Assembly: GCA_003349915.1 (NCBI GenBank)
Contig: QFXE01000013.1
Location: 249,560 to 313,559 of the forward strand
Reading direction: 5' to 3'
DNA length: 64,000 nt
Source of the DNA: an endosymbiont of Escarpia spicata
Lineage (GTDB): Bacteria; Pseudomonadota; Gammaproteobacteria; Chromatiales; Chromatiaceae
Under the pieces are notes generated by a model. It ran no database searches and had not been told where the DNA came from. It was given only the letters and a program-made list of their open reading frames with translations. Positions 1-7,276 of this stretch are shown in pieces (the first letter of the stretch is position 1; each line of letters starts with the position of its first letter). A program made the position numbers and the translations under genes.

Positions 1-3000
1 ATTTTCAACGCCCAGCCAGTAGTTTTCCGGCGCCATGCTGTCGCCCTTGGTTAACACCATGTGGTACCCGATCAAACTACTGCTATACATCCTGGCCATC
101 AGAGTCAGTTCTGAAACCAGGCTCAACTGGTCGTCATGGGCAACACCCAAGCGGTCATTGACGCCGTCGAAGGCAAGACCCCCGTCCAATTGTCCCGGGA
201 CCCACTGCGGCCCGTTGAGCAGAGTCGCGTCGTGTCCGCCTTCTGAATCGATAGCGATGGTGCCGCTGGTTTCATCCAGTTTCCAGTGGGCCACCTGTCC
301 GGTTGGTGGGCTCTCCGCAGATGGGCAGAAAGTCACCCGTAACTTTGGCGCTCCCGAAGGCAACCCGTCGAAGCTCTCCGGGATTCGTGTACCTGTGCCT
401 CTGATAAGCATAACCAGTGCATTGCCGCTCGACCATCCACCCCGATTGACTATCTCCTGTACGACACTCGCTATGTCGGGGGTTGTTTGCACTTCACCCA
501 CCTTATCCCACGACGGAACGTCATCCCATGCCACCGACGCGCTGGTGGTCGGACGATCGATAATATTGTGGTAAGTCCAGGCAAACTCAACAGCATTATC
601 TGCGGCTTCGCCATTGATGGTGAGATTGGTGCTTCCACTCGTTTTTTCATCCACGGTGAAATCGATAAATGCTTCGGTGATTTCAGAACCTCGGGGGATG
701 GTTATATTCTGGAATCGGATACCGACCACTTGATCCCCATCCGAGGTGTTGGCCAGCTCCAGGTCGTCGCTTGCGAGTACCGGCTGATCGGCGCTCAACG
801 GTTCCTCCCCGTCGTCGTGGCTTGCGATTACCGGGATCTCAAGCGTCTGCTCGTCACTGCAGATGCCAGCGCCGCCCGTGCCCCATTGAATCGCCCGCTG
901 CACAATCAACCGGCCATTGTTGTTGAGATAGTTCCAGTTGAAGTTTGACGTACTGTCTCTGCCTATGGGCAGCATCACCCGCCGTCCCGGAGCGGTGGAA
1001 CTGCCATCTGACAGTATCCCGCCTGTTTCGACGAAGGCGAGACCCGGCGTACCGCCCCAATCGGCAAGGTTCTGGAGACCAGCAGCAAAAGTACCCGCCG
1101 CACTCATCCCGTCCATCTCCGCACTGTAGACCGGCATGGAACTTAAGGAAAAGAGTTCCGTGATGAAGTGGCTGTTGTCGAGAATAGTGAGGTTTCTGCC
1201 CACTGAGTGGTTTCTACTTGTGGAGGTACCGAGATTGTCCGTGATATCACCCTCCTCGTTGACCACGCCAATGGTCGCTGTATTGAGTTTATCGCCCAGC
1301 GTCCAACCACTGACTGTCTCTGAGACATAGACCACATCGTTGCTGGCGAATGCCGTGTCGAAAGCGGCCTGATCTTCATCGTCATCGATCAGCGAGAGCG
1401 TATAACCCCAGTCTTCGAATAGTAAGCGCTTGTACACATCATCAAGGTCGACGGTCCCTGTGTCGCCCACCACCAGGAGAACCTTGCCCGAGCCCTGAGG
1501 CGCCAGGCAGGCGACACCACACTCGCAGGTGTAGGTGATGGTAAGTTTGGGATGGGTAGTGGGGTCCGTGGCGTCACTGCTATCGAACTCAGCCCCCTGA
1601 TAGTCGACTGTGGGCGCCAGCAAAAGACCGTAATTAGGGGTTTCGCCGGAGACCCAGTCATTCACCAGGCCCGTTATATCCCATATCACCCAACCCACAT
1701 CCCCACTGGTTACCGCACTGGCAGCGGAGCGGGTCTCGAAATCACCACCTGCTGCACTCCAAGCTACAGCAGAATCCCGTTCTGTCCAGTTGGCCCCAGG
1801 GCCTATACCACCGGTTTCACCTCCTTCCACCCACTCGTTGTTCAGGCGGTGTACGTCGATGGTGGTACTGGCCCAGGACGTGGCATTGGAATAGAGTTCC
1901 AGGTTGGCTGAGGTCACTCTTGCCCCGGCAGGAATAGCGCCAATATTGAATCTGAGCAGCGAGTGACGCACGGCATTCGCCTGATGGGCCGCAACCAGAT
2001 TTACATGCGCACCATAATTCCAGTCCGACTGCCACTGATAGATATAGGCGTCCTTCCCCTCTGTGGCATCAAGTTGGAGTTCGAGCGTATTGGGCGTCGC
2101 CTGGTAGAGCACCAGGCTTTCCCGCGTCACACTACGGGTCACCCCATTGGCGAGAGTGCCCTGTACGATAATGTCTGCGCGGTTGGAGAGTGAGCCGTCG
2201 GTGATCTTCACCTCAAGTAGTGGACGCTGATCAATGTTGCCGTACTCCTTGCTGGTGAATTGGGCCAGATCAAGTATCGATGTGGTCTTGAGCATGATGC
2301 CCTGATTGGCTGTAGTGCCGTTGACCCAGCCCTGCACCAGGGAGGTGATATTGACCGACACATACTCTCCCACCGGCGATCCCGAGGGAATGGAGCCCAG
2401 GGATGTGCTGTCGTGACTGGTATTGATGTTGTCCCAGTTGACGGCTGCCTCAGTCCAGTCTGCGGTTATCTGGTGGGCCGTTACAGCCGTCGAATCATTG
2501 CTGTCAACGACAAATATCTTTGCCACGGCAGATACCACCATCGCGCCGGCCGGGATGCCAGCGTTTTCGATATCGAAGCGATAGAGGGTGCGCTGAGTAG
2601 AGCTGGGAAAGATACTGAAATAGGTACTGAGTTGGGTATCGTCGCGGTAGTTCTGGGCGGGGGTATCGCTCTTGATCATGGCATCGGCGATAACCGGCAC
2701 GTTGTAGGCAGTGATCGTTCCACCGGCATTGTTGGGCGTAATGGTGGCAGAGTAACTGTGATTGCCAAAGGATTGTCCGGCAAGATCCGAAAAGGGTCCA
2801 CAACCGGCCTGTTCAAGCTGCCAGCGGGCATGGTTCAGTCCGGCTTCTGCGAGGTAACGGGCCTGGTCTGACTCCAACTCACTGCCGACGACGTTGGTTT
2901 CGGTGGCGCTCTCATAGTTCATGGTGAAAGCGATCGCCGCCACCAGGGTAATGGCAAGCATTACCGGCAGCAGGATATACCCGCTTTGCCGTGCCATGCG

Positions 3001-3006
3001 GGTCAT
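1..3006 (-). CDS. giant minor-pilin-like adhesin with DNRLRE and LamG domains (3' end outside window)
   Basis: The reading frame is open for 1002 codons from the ATG at 3006 to the left edge, so the C-terminus is missing. The N-terminus (RQSGYILLPVMLAITLVAAI, then FTMNYESA) has the one-helix form of PilX/GspK-type minor pilins, with Gly-Tyr at the likely prepilin cleavage point but no Glu at +5. Then follow stretches typical of DNRLRE domains (roughly residues 60-250, 280-460 and 750-880), a domain beginning VLLVVGDTGTVDLDD (about 480-720), and a LamG/concanavalin-like start (VAHWKLDETSGT, about 900 onward). The start lies 4 nt after the stop of the upstream pilin gene, so the two are probably co-translated. 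I infer a surface-exposed, carbohydrate- or matrix-binding subunit at the tip of the pseudopilus. An unrelated secreted adhesin is the alternative. Confidence 0.75.
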   Translation of the reverse strand, partial: MTRMARQSGYILLPVMLAITLVAAIAFTMNYESATETNVVGSELESDQARYLAEAGLNHARWQLEQAGCGPFSDLAGQSFGNHSYSATITPNNAGGTITAYNVPVIADAMIKSDTPAQNYRDDTQLSTYFSIFPSSTQRTLYRFDIENAGIPAGAMVVSAVAKIFVVDSNDSTAVTAHQITADWTEAAVNWDNINTSHDSTSLGSIPSGSPVGEYVSVNITSLVQGWVNGTTANQGIMLKTTSILDLAQFTSKEYGNIDQRPLLEVKITDGSLSNRADIIVQGTLANGVTRSVTRESLVLYQATPNTLELQLDATEGKDAYIYQWQSDWNYGAHVNLVAAHQANAVRHSLLRFNIGAIPAGARVTSANLELYSNATSWASTTIDVHRLNNEWVEGGETGGIGPGANWTERDSAVAWSAAGGDFETRSAASAVTSGDVGWVIWDITGLVNDWVSGETPNYGLLLAPTVDYQGAEFDSSDATDPTTHPKLTITYTCECGVACLAPQGSGKVLLVVGDTGTVDLDDVYKRLLFEDWGYTLSLIDDDEDQAAFDTAFASNDVVYVSETVSGWTLGDKLNTATIGVVNEEGDITDNLGTSTSRNHSVGRNLTILDNSHFITELFSLSSMPVYSAEMDGMSAAGTFAAGLQNLADWGGTPGLAFVETGGILSDGSSTAPGRRVMLPIGRDSTSNFNWNYLNNNGRLIVQRAIQWGTGGAGICSDEQTLEIPVIASHDDGEEPLSADQPVLASDDLELANTSDGDQVVGIRFQNITIPRGSEITEAFIDFTVDEKTSGSTNLTINGEAADNAVEFAWTYHNIIDRPTTSASVAWDDVPSWDKVGEVQTTPDIASVVQEIVNRGGWSSGNALVMLIRGTGTRIPESFDGLPSGAPKLRVTFCPSAESPPTGQVAHWKLDETSGTIAIDSEGGHDATLLNGPQWVPGQLDGGLAFDGVNDRLGVAHDDQLSLVSELTLMARMYSSSLIGYHMVLTKGDSMAPENYWLGVEN

Positions 3007-3010
3007 ATCG

Positions 3011-4111
3011 TTACCATTGGGAGGTTATGGTGCGCACGGCGCACCCTACGGTGGACGCATTGCGTAGGGTGCGCCATGAAATACAGCAAACACATTGCGT
3101 AGGGTGTGCCGCGCGCACCCTACCCATCACAATGCCCCCCACCCGAACCCGGGTTTGCAAGCTAATGGTTTCACCGCTGGCTGGAGCGGTGAGTTCCAAT
3201 GTCAGATCGACAAGCTGATATAGATCACCCCCTTGGGGAATCCGTTCAATACGAAAATACGTGACGTTTTCGGCCAGGTCAGAGGTAATAAAGTCGGCGC
3301 CTGTCACCTGGCTGTCACTGTTAGCGTCCCAGGGAACGGGGTTTCGCTCCTTCAGTACGCCATTATCTAAGTAGAAGACCAGCGAGTCGTACCAGTCCTC
3401 ATCCACCTGACCATCTTCGTCATCATCATTTTTATTGTCTTCGTCGACGGAACCACTCAAATCATCGTCAACACCGATCACACCGGACTCGCCATCTCCA
3501 CTGACATCCGCTGAGAGATCTTCGTCGATGCTGCCATCACCATCGTCATCCAATGCGTTCAGGGTCTCCTCGATCGCCACTCCGTCTTCATCATTGTCTG
3601 ACGGCGGGTCGGCATCGGCCGAATCATCCAGTACACCGTTTCCATTGTCGTCGATCAGATAGATACCTGGAGCTGCATCGAAATTGTTATCCGCGCCAAT
3701 ATCTTCGTCTATCTGCCCATCGCCATCATTATCAGCATCGGGGATGCCGTTGTTATCCAAGTCCTGATAGGCAGGCAGGGTAACGGCAAGCACAGCGGTA
3801 GCCAGGGTGCTGTCACCAACCGGCGGTGAAGCCGGCACCGTCTGCTCACGAATATTCTCCGGCCAGTTGCTGTTGGGATTGTCATTCAAAGGCAGCAGCA
3901 GTGATCGTGTGTGACTCACCACCCGCACCATACGTTGCATGGCGAGACGCGCCTGGCGGGTCAGGTCGTTCTTTTCATGCACCAGGTCCCCTGTCTGCAA
4001 CGCATTTCCAACCACGCCGGACAAGCCAAGTACCAGCATGCCGGCCAGGACGACGGCCAGCATCAGTTCGACATAGGTGTAACCCTGATTGTGGTTGGTA
4101 ACAGCAGTCAT
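3011..4111 (-). CDS. PilW-like minor pilin with acidic Ca-binding-type repeats and a repeat-encoded tail
   Basis: A 366-residue prepilin. The class III signal is clear: NHNQGYTYVELMLAVVLAGM, with Gly before Tyr and Glu at +5, then a hydrophobic helix. Residues about 120-240 are very rich in Asp and carry repeated DxDxDGxxDED-type loops (for example DNDGDGQIDEDIG, DDDGDGSIDEDL, DDDEDGQVDED), like thrombospondin type 3 or dockerin calcium sites. The region after them is ordinary pilin sequence down to VRVGGIVMG. The last ~36 residues (RVRAAHPTQ... to TITSQW) are translated from a palindromic GTAGGGTGCGC repeat and look like a foreign tail. The stop is only 4 nt before the next gene, so the insertion kept operon spacing. 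Family known; calcium binding inferred. Confidence 0.8.
   Translation of the reverse strand: MTAVTNHNQGYTYVELMLAVVLAGMLVLGLSGVVGNALQTGDLVHEKNDLTRQARLAMQRMVRVVSHTRSLLLPLNDNPNSNWPENIREQTVPASPPVGDSTLATAVLAVTLPAYQDLDNNGIPDADNDGDGQIDEDIGADNNFDAAPGIYLIDDNGNGVLDDSADADPPSDNDEDGVAIEETLNALDDDGDGSIDEDLSADVSGDGESGVIGVDDDLSGSVDEDNKNDDDEDGQVDEDWYDSLVFYLDNGVLKERNPVPWDANSDSQVTGADFITSDLAENVTYFRIERIPQGGDLYQLVDLTLELTAPASGETISLQTRVRVGGIVMGRVRAAHPTQCVCCISWRTLRNASTVGCAVRTITSQW
3027..3124. repeat. GTAGGGTGCGC palindromic repeat array inside a pilin gene
   Basis: Three units alternate in orientation: GGTGCGCACGGCGCACCCTA, then GTAGGGTGCGCCATG, then GTAGGGTGTGCCGCGCGCAC. Each half can pair with its neighbour, so the transcript could form a strong hairpin. 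The array lies within the 3' end of the pilin reading frame at 3011-4111 and supplies its last ~36 codons and the spacing to the stop. Confidence 0.85.
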
Positions 4112-4121
4112 CCGGGTACAT

Positions 4122-4180
4122 CGTAGGGGGCGCTGTGCGCACCGGAAATAATTGAGGTGCGCTCAGCGCACCCTTATTTA
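4122..4180. repeat. GTAGGG-type palindromic repeat pair between pilin genes
   Basis: Two facing units (GTAGGGGGCGCTGTGCGCAC and GGTGCGCTCAGCGCACCC) separated by about 14 nt fill most of the 91-nt gap between the PilW-like gene and the broken PilV-like gene. Same family as the copies at 3027, 4597, 7107 and 13933. Confidence 0.8.
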
Positions 4181-4202
4181 GGTTAGCGGCGGGAGTGTTG
4201 AT

Positions 4203-4675
4203 TTATTGACCGATCAGGCTTTCCAGTGCCTGATTTTCTCCCTCGATCTGCACCTTTACCCATAGCAGGCCCGCGTCAACATCAGTGAAGGGGTTGTTAT
4301 CGGCATCGATATGTCGCCGTCGTAGCGCGCCAGATAGACCAGACGACGGCTTGCAGTGCCTGCCGTGTCGGAATAGGCGTCAACAATCACTGCGGGGCCT
4401 CCGGCCGCATCGGCTTCCTGTTCGAGTGAGGAGAAGGACTTGGCCAGGATCTCTTCCATTTTTCCTGTGAGCCGATGATGGTGGTTCGCGTGAGCACTGT
4501 GGATGCCGCTGCCCAATACACCGCTGTGCAGGGATTCAAGTGCGGGTATCAGGGTGATGGCGACAAGTACCTCCGTGTAGCTGAAGCCGGTTGCTTGGTG
4601 CGCATGGCACACCCTACGGTTTGGGGAGATGAGAGTAGGGTGCGCTGTGCGCACCATAAAGCGGCTCCAGTTCAC
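4203..4675 (-). pseudogene. PilV-like pseudopilin, frameshifted and with a repeat inserted at its start
   Basis: The frame starting at GTG 4675 overlaps the stop of the GspH-like gene by GTGA, but its next ~20 codons come from a GTAGGGTGCGC repeat (MVRTAHPTLI... and RRVCHAHQ). Pilin sequence then begins at ATGFSYTEVLVAIT, a good class III signal, although the hydrophobic stretch (VAITLIPALESL) is shorter than usual. Further on, the frame YLARYDGDI runs into out-of-frame sequence and stops at 4256. Removing two bases (AT) near 4310 restores DADNNPFTDVDAGLLWVKVQ and an end ESLIGQ, with a stop at 4203. The gene therefore carries a repeat insertion at the 5' end and a 2-bp duplication near the 3' end. 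It could be a true pseudogene or, for the frameshift, a sequencing error. Confidence 0.7.
4597..4660. repeat. GTAGGGTGCGC palindromic repeat pair at the start of the PilV-like gene
   Basis: Two inverted units, GGTGCGCATGGCACACCCTA and GTAGGGTGCGCTGTGCGCAC, separated by about 20 nt, lie between the coupled GTG start at 4675 and the first pilin residues. Confidence 0.85.
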
Positions 4676-5235
4676 TGCACCATCACCCGGCCCGTGACGG
4701 GTTGAATGATTATGGTTATATCCTGACCACCGTAGGTCAATTGGATGTCACCGCCCGTGAACCGGCTGAGTACGCTGTCCTCCAACCAAACCGGCGCACC
4801 CTGTGCGGTGAAGAAGAGGTTTTTTTGACTTCCAGAAACACCTTCGAAGGAGAAGGGCATTGCGCTGCTAGCGAATTTCACACCACTCGTCGTTGAGGAT
4901 TGCTCCAGAAAAAAATCGTAGGGCTGTTTGCTGACCGGGTGAGTGAGCTTGGCGAGTATACCGAAGGGACTGGCGCTGAGATCTGGTTCGAAAACCGTAA
5001 TGTCTTTTCCGAGGGGTTCCCCATCGTCAGTATCGACCAGCACACCCCGAATCCCGCCCGTGCGTATCGCATCGCGCTTGGCATACCGGATGGCCTCGGC
5101 CACCCTATTCGCAGCCAGTTCGAGTTTTTGCGGATCTATAGAAGAAAAATCGGGGATCACCACAAGCGCGGTGATCCCCAGTATCGCAACAATGACAGTC
5201 AATTCAATCAGGCTGAAACCGGTCTGCTTCCTCAT
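4672..5235 (-). CDS. GspH/FimT-like pseudopilin
   Basis: A 187-residue protein beginning MRKQTGFSLIELTVIVAILG, a textbook class III prepilin signal (Gly-Phe, Glu at +5) and one transmembrane helix. The size and globular part fit the GspH/FimT family of minor pseudopilins that assemble into type II secretion pseudopili or type IV pili. An in-frame ATG seven codons earlier (5256) exists, but the leader would be unusually long, so I place the start at 5235. Its stop overlaps the start of the broken PilV-like gene. It lies 48 nt downstream of the GspG-like gene. Confidence 0.85.
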   Translation of the reverse strand: MRKQTGFSLIELTVIVAILGITALVVIPDFSSIDPQKLELAANRVAEAIRYAKRDAIRTGGIRGVLVDTDDGEPLGKDITVFEPDLSASPFGILAKLTHPVSKQPYDFFLEQSSTTSGVKFASSAMPFSFEGVSGSQKNLFFTAQGAPVWLEDSVLSRFTGGDIQLTYGGQDITIIIQPVTGRVMVQ

Positions 5236-5283
5236 AGCTACAGCCGGAATTTCCATGCCTGCTGAAGTGCATCCGACAGAACA

Positions 5284-5856
5284 TCAATGCTTATCGTAAG
5301 ATACCGCAGCGCCTAAACCATCCGGGTCGGTGGTGTCATTGGCGATGAACTTCCCTACCTCAACATCATACTTCCAACCGCCATTGGGCCCGGTACCGGA
5401 CATCAGGATATCACCATCGGCAATCACTTCCAGTGTGGCGACACCAGTGATCGGGTTTCCAGGCAGGGTGTTTTTCTTCAGATAGGGGCCGTACTTGAAG
5501 TTGGTATCCTTGACACTGCAGGCACCACCGGCATCATCCGTGAACATACTGAGCTGGTCGAGGAACGCCTGGACACCTTGCGCACCTGCACCACCCGTAC
5601 CTGTGCCATCGGTAGCGGTACAAGCCAGATCTTCTGCGGTATTCTTGCCGGGGTACTCACCATGCTGCTGATAATAGAGATCGATCGACGCACGCATATT
5701 GGAGAGCGTGGTATCGAGTGACGAGAGCTTGGCATCATCAGTGGAAGAGGCAAACTGCGGCACCACGATGGCAGCCAACAGGGCCAGGATAATTACCACA
5801 ATCAGGAGTTCAATCAGGGTAAAACCTTTTTGTCCTGTTCTGATTTCGCGTTTCAT
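5284..5856 (-). CDS. GspG-like major pseudopilin
   Basis: 190 residues. The leader MKREIRTGQKG is followed by FTLIELLIVVIILALLAAIV, the N-terminal helix of major pseudopilins/type IVa pilins, then PQFASSTDDAKLSS, typical of GspG-type subunits. The C-terminal half contains NPITG, GGWKY and an Asp-rich end (NDTTDPDG), resembling the calcium-site loop region of major pseudopilins. The ATG at 5856 is preceded by GAGGTG at proper distance; a TTG five codons earlier would contain that site. As the first and most regular pilin of the set it is probably the main fibre subunit. Confidence 0.88.
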   Translation of the reverse strand: MKREIRTGQKGFTLIELLIVVIILALLAAIVVPQFASSTDDAKLSSLDTTLSNMRASIDLYYQQHGEYPGKNTAEDLACTATDGTGTGGAGAQGVQAFLDQLSMFTDDAGGACSVKDTNFKYGPYLKKNTLPGNPITGVATLEVIADGDILMSGTGPNGGWKYDVEVGKFIANDTTDPDGLGAAVSYDKH

Positions 5857-5958
5857 TCGTTCACACCTCAAAGTCGATAAACTTGTTCAATCGCCGTCTC
5901 CAGCATATTTTGGGTATCGGCTGTGGCTCTGGTTTCTTTAGTCCTGATTGGGATTAAT

Positions 5959-7083
5959 TCATCCAACCGCTCTGGACAACTTGAATATGGGCAGAATCAA
6001 CGAACTGACCAACACCCCGACCACCACCCCCATGACCAGCAGCATCACCGGCTCGGCAAGGCGGGAGACGGTTTCCAGACGCGCTGACAGCTCACCTTCA
6101 TAGAAATCAGCAAGCCTGGACATGACCTTGGGCAGGCTGCCGGTCTCTTCACCGGTTTTGATCATCTGCTGCACCATCGGTGGGATGAAGCCAGCATCCT
6201 TGAAACCTGCCGCAATGCCGTCACCACCCTCGACTCGCTGTTCCACACCATCGATGAATTGGTGAAACAGCCGGTTGCGCACCACATCACGGCTGGCGTG
6301 CAGCGCATCCAAAATGCCCACACCATTGCTTAGCGACAGGCTCAGTACGCGCATCGATTGCATCAGGTAGAGTCTGACAAAGATGCCACGCAGTCCCGGC
6401 AGATGCAGTTTTGACCAGTCGAGCCACTGACGTCCGTTATTGCTGGCGGCCCAGTATCTAAGCCCGATCAACAGCAGGGCCAAGCCGGTCAGCAGGTAGG
6501 CCCACTGCTCACGGAACAGGTGACTTGCCGCCATCAGGAACAGGGTGGTTCCCGGAAGCTGATCCTGAATACTGCTGAACATATCGGCAAACTTGGGAAA
6601 GACCACGACCAGCACGAACACCACCACCCCCAAGGCAAACAACAGCAGGAAAACGGGATATGAGAGCGCAGAGAACATAGTGCGCTGCAGCTTCTCACGT
6701 TTTTCCTCCATCTCCAGCAACTGCTCCAGCACCTCGTGCATGAAACCGCCCTCTTCACTGGCGCCGATCAGGTTGATATAGGTTTGGGAAAAGACGTCCG
6801 GGTGCTTCGCAAGTGCTTGCGAAAACTGCTTGCCCTCGCCAACATCCTCGATCAACTGTTCGACCAGCGCCTGCATGCCCGGATTTTCCAGCTGCCCCTC
6901 CAGTGCCTGCAGGCTGATGTGCAGATTGGTGCCGGTCGACAGCATCAAAGCCATTCGCTCAGTAAAGAAACGCCGATCCTTGTCACTGATGCGGCGCTTG
7001 GGTGCCAACCCGGAGAAAAACTCACCCAGGTTGATTTCTTTTTTGTTCGCTTTCCTGGCAGGTTTGTTAAGTTCGATAGCCAT
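5959..7083 (-). CDS. GspF/PilC-like inner-membrane platform protein
   Basis: About 374 residues with two T2SSF domains, each followed by a hydrophobic pair: residues ~40-165 then YPVFLLLFALGVVVFVLVVV, and ~245-365 ending VMLLVMGVVVGVLVSSLILP. The motifs FTERMALMLSTG and IKTGEETGSLP are family hallmarks. Such proteins sit in the inner membrane and couple the GspE ATPase to pilin assembly. Two starts are possible: GTG 7098 or ATG 7083. Neither has a strong ribosome site, possibly because the upstream 190 nt have been filled by repeats. The gene is 102 nt upstream of the major pseudopilin gene. Confidence 0.87.
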   Translation of the reverse strand: MAIELNKPARKANKKEINLGEFFSGLAPKRRISDKDRRFFTERMALMLSTGTNLHISLQALEGQLENPGMQALVEQLIEDVGEGKQFSQALAKHPDVFSQTYINLIGASEEGGFMHEVLEQLLEMEEKREKLQRTMFSALSYPVFLLLFALGVVVFVLVVVFPKFADMFSSIQDQLPGTTLFLMAASHLFREQWAYLLTGLALLLIGLRYWAASNNGRQWLDWSKLHLPGLRGIFVRLYLMQSMRVLSLSLSNGVGILDALHASRDVVRNRLFHQFIDGVEQRVEGGDGIAAGFKDAGFIPPMVQQMIKTGEETGSLPKVMSRLADFYEGELSARLETVSRLAEPVMLLVMGVVVGVLVSSLILPIFKLSRAVG

Positions 7084-7106
7084 GGCAGTTATATTCACTC
7101 AGGCGC

Positions 7107-7232
7107 ATATGGTGCGCATGGCGCACCCTACATTTGTCACATTTAGCTTGGTACGCATGGCGCACCCTACGCTTGTTAGGTTTAGCTCGATTAATCGCAG
7201 ACGCATCTGGTAGGGTGTGCTGTGCGCACCAG
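7107..7232. repeat. GTAGGGTGCGC repeat array between gspF-like and gspE-like genes
   Basis: Three units: GGTGCGCATGGCGCACCCTA, GGTACGCATGGCGCACCCTA and, inverted, GTAGGGTGTGCTGTGCGCAC. They occupy nearly all of the 193-nt gap separating the platform and ATPase genes, which in related clusters usually abut. The first two are direct repeats; the third faces them. Confidence 0.85.
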
Positions 7233-7276
7233 AATAATCGGCATTTGTCGTATTTAGCAAAGCCACGGTTCTGCAT

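Noticed and set aside
35..948. Plus-strand open frames opposite the giant pilin-like protein
   Set aside because: The minus frame is open for 1002 codons with clear DNRLRE/LamG sequence, so the plus frames are shadows.
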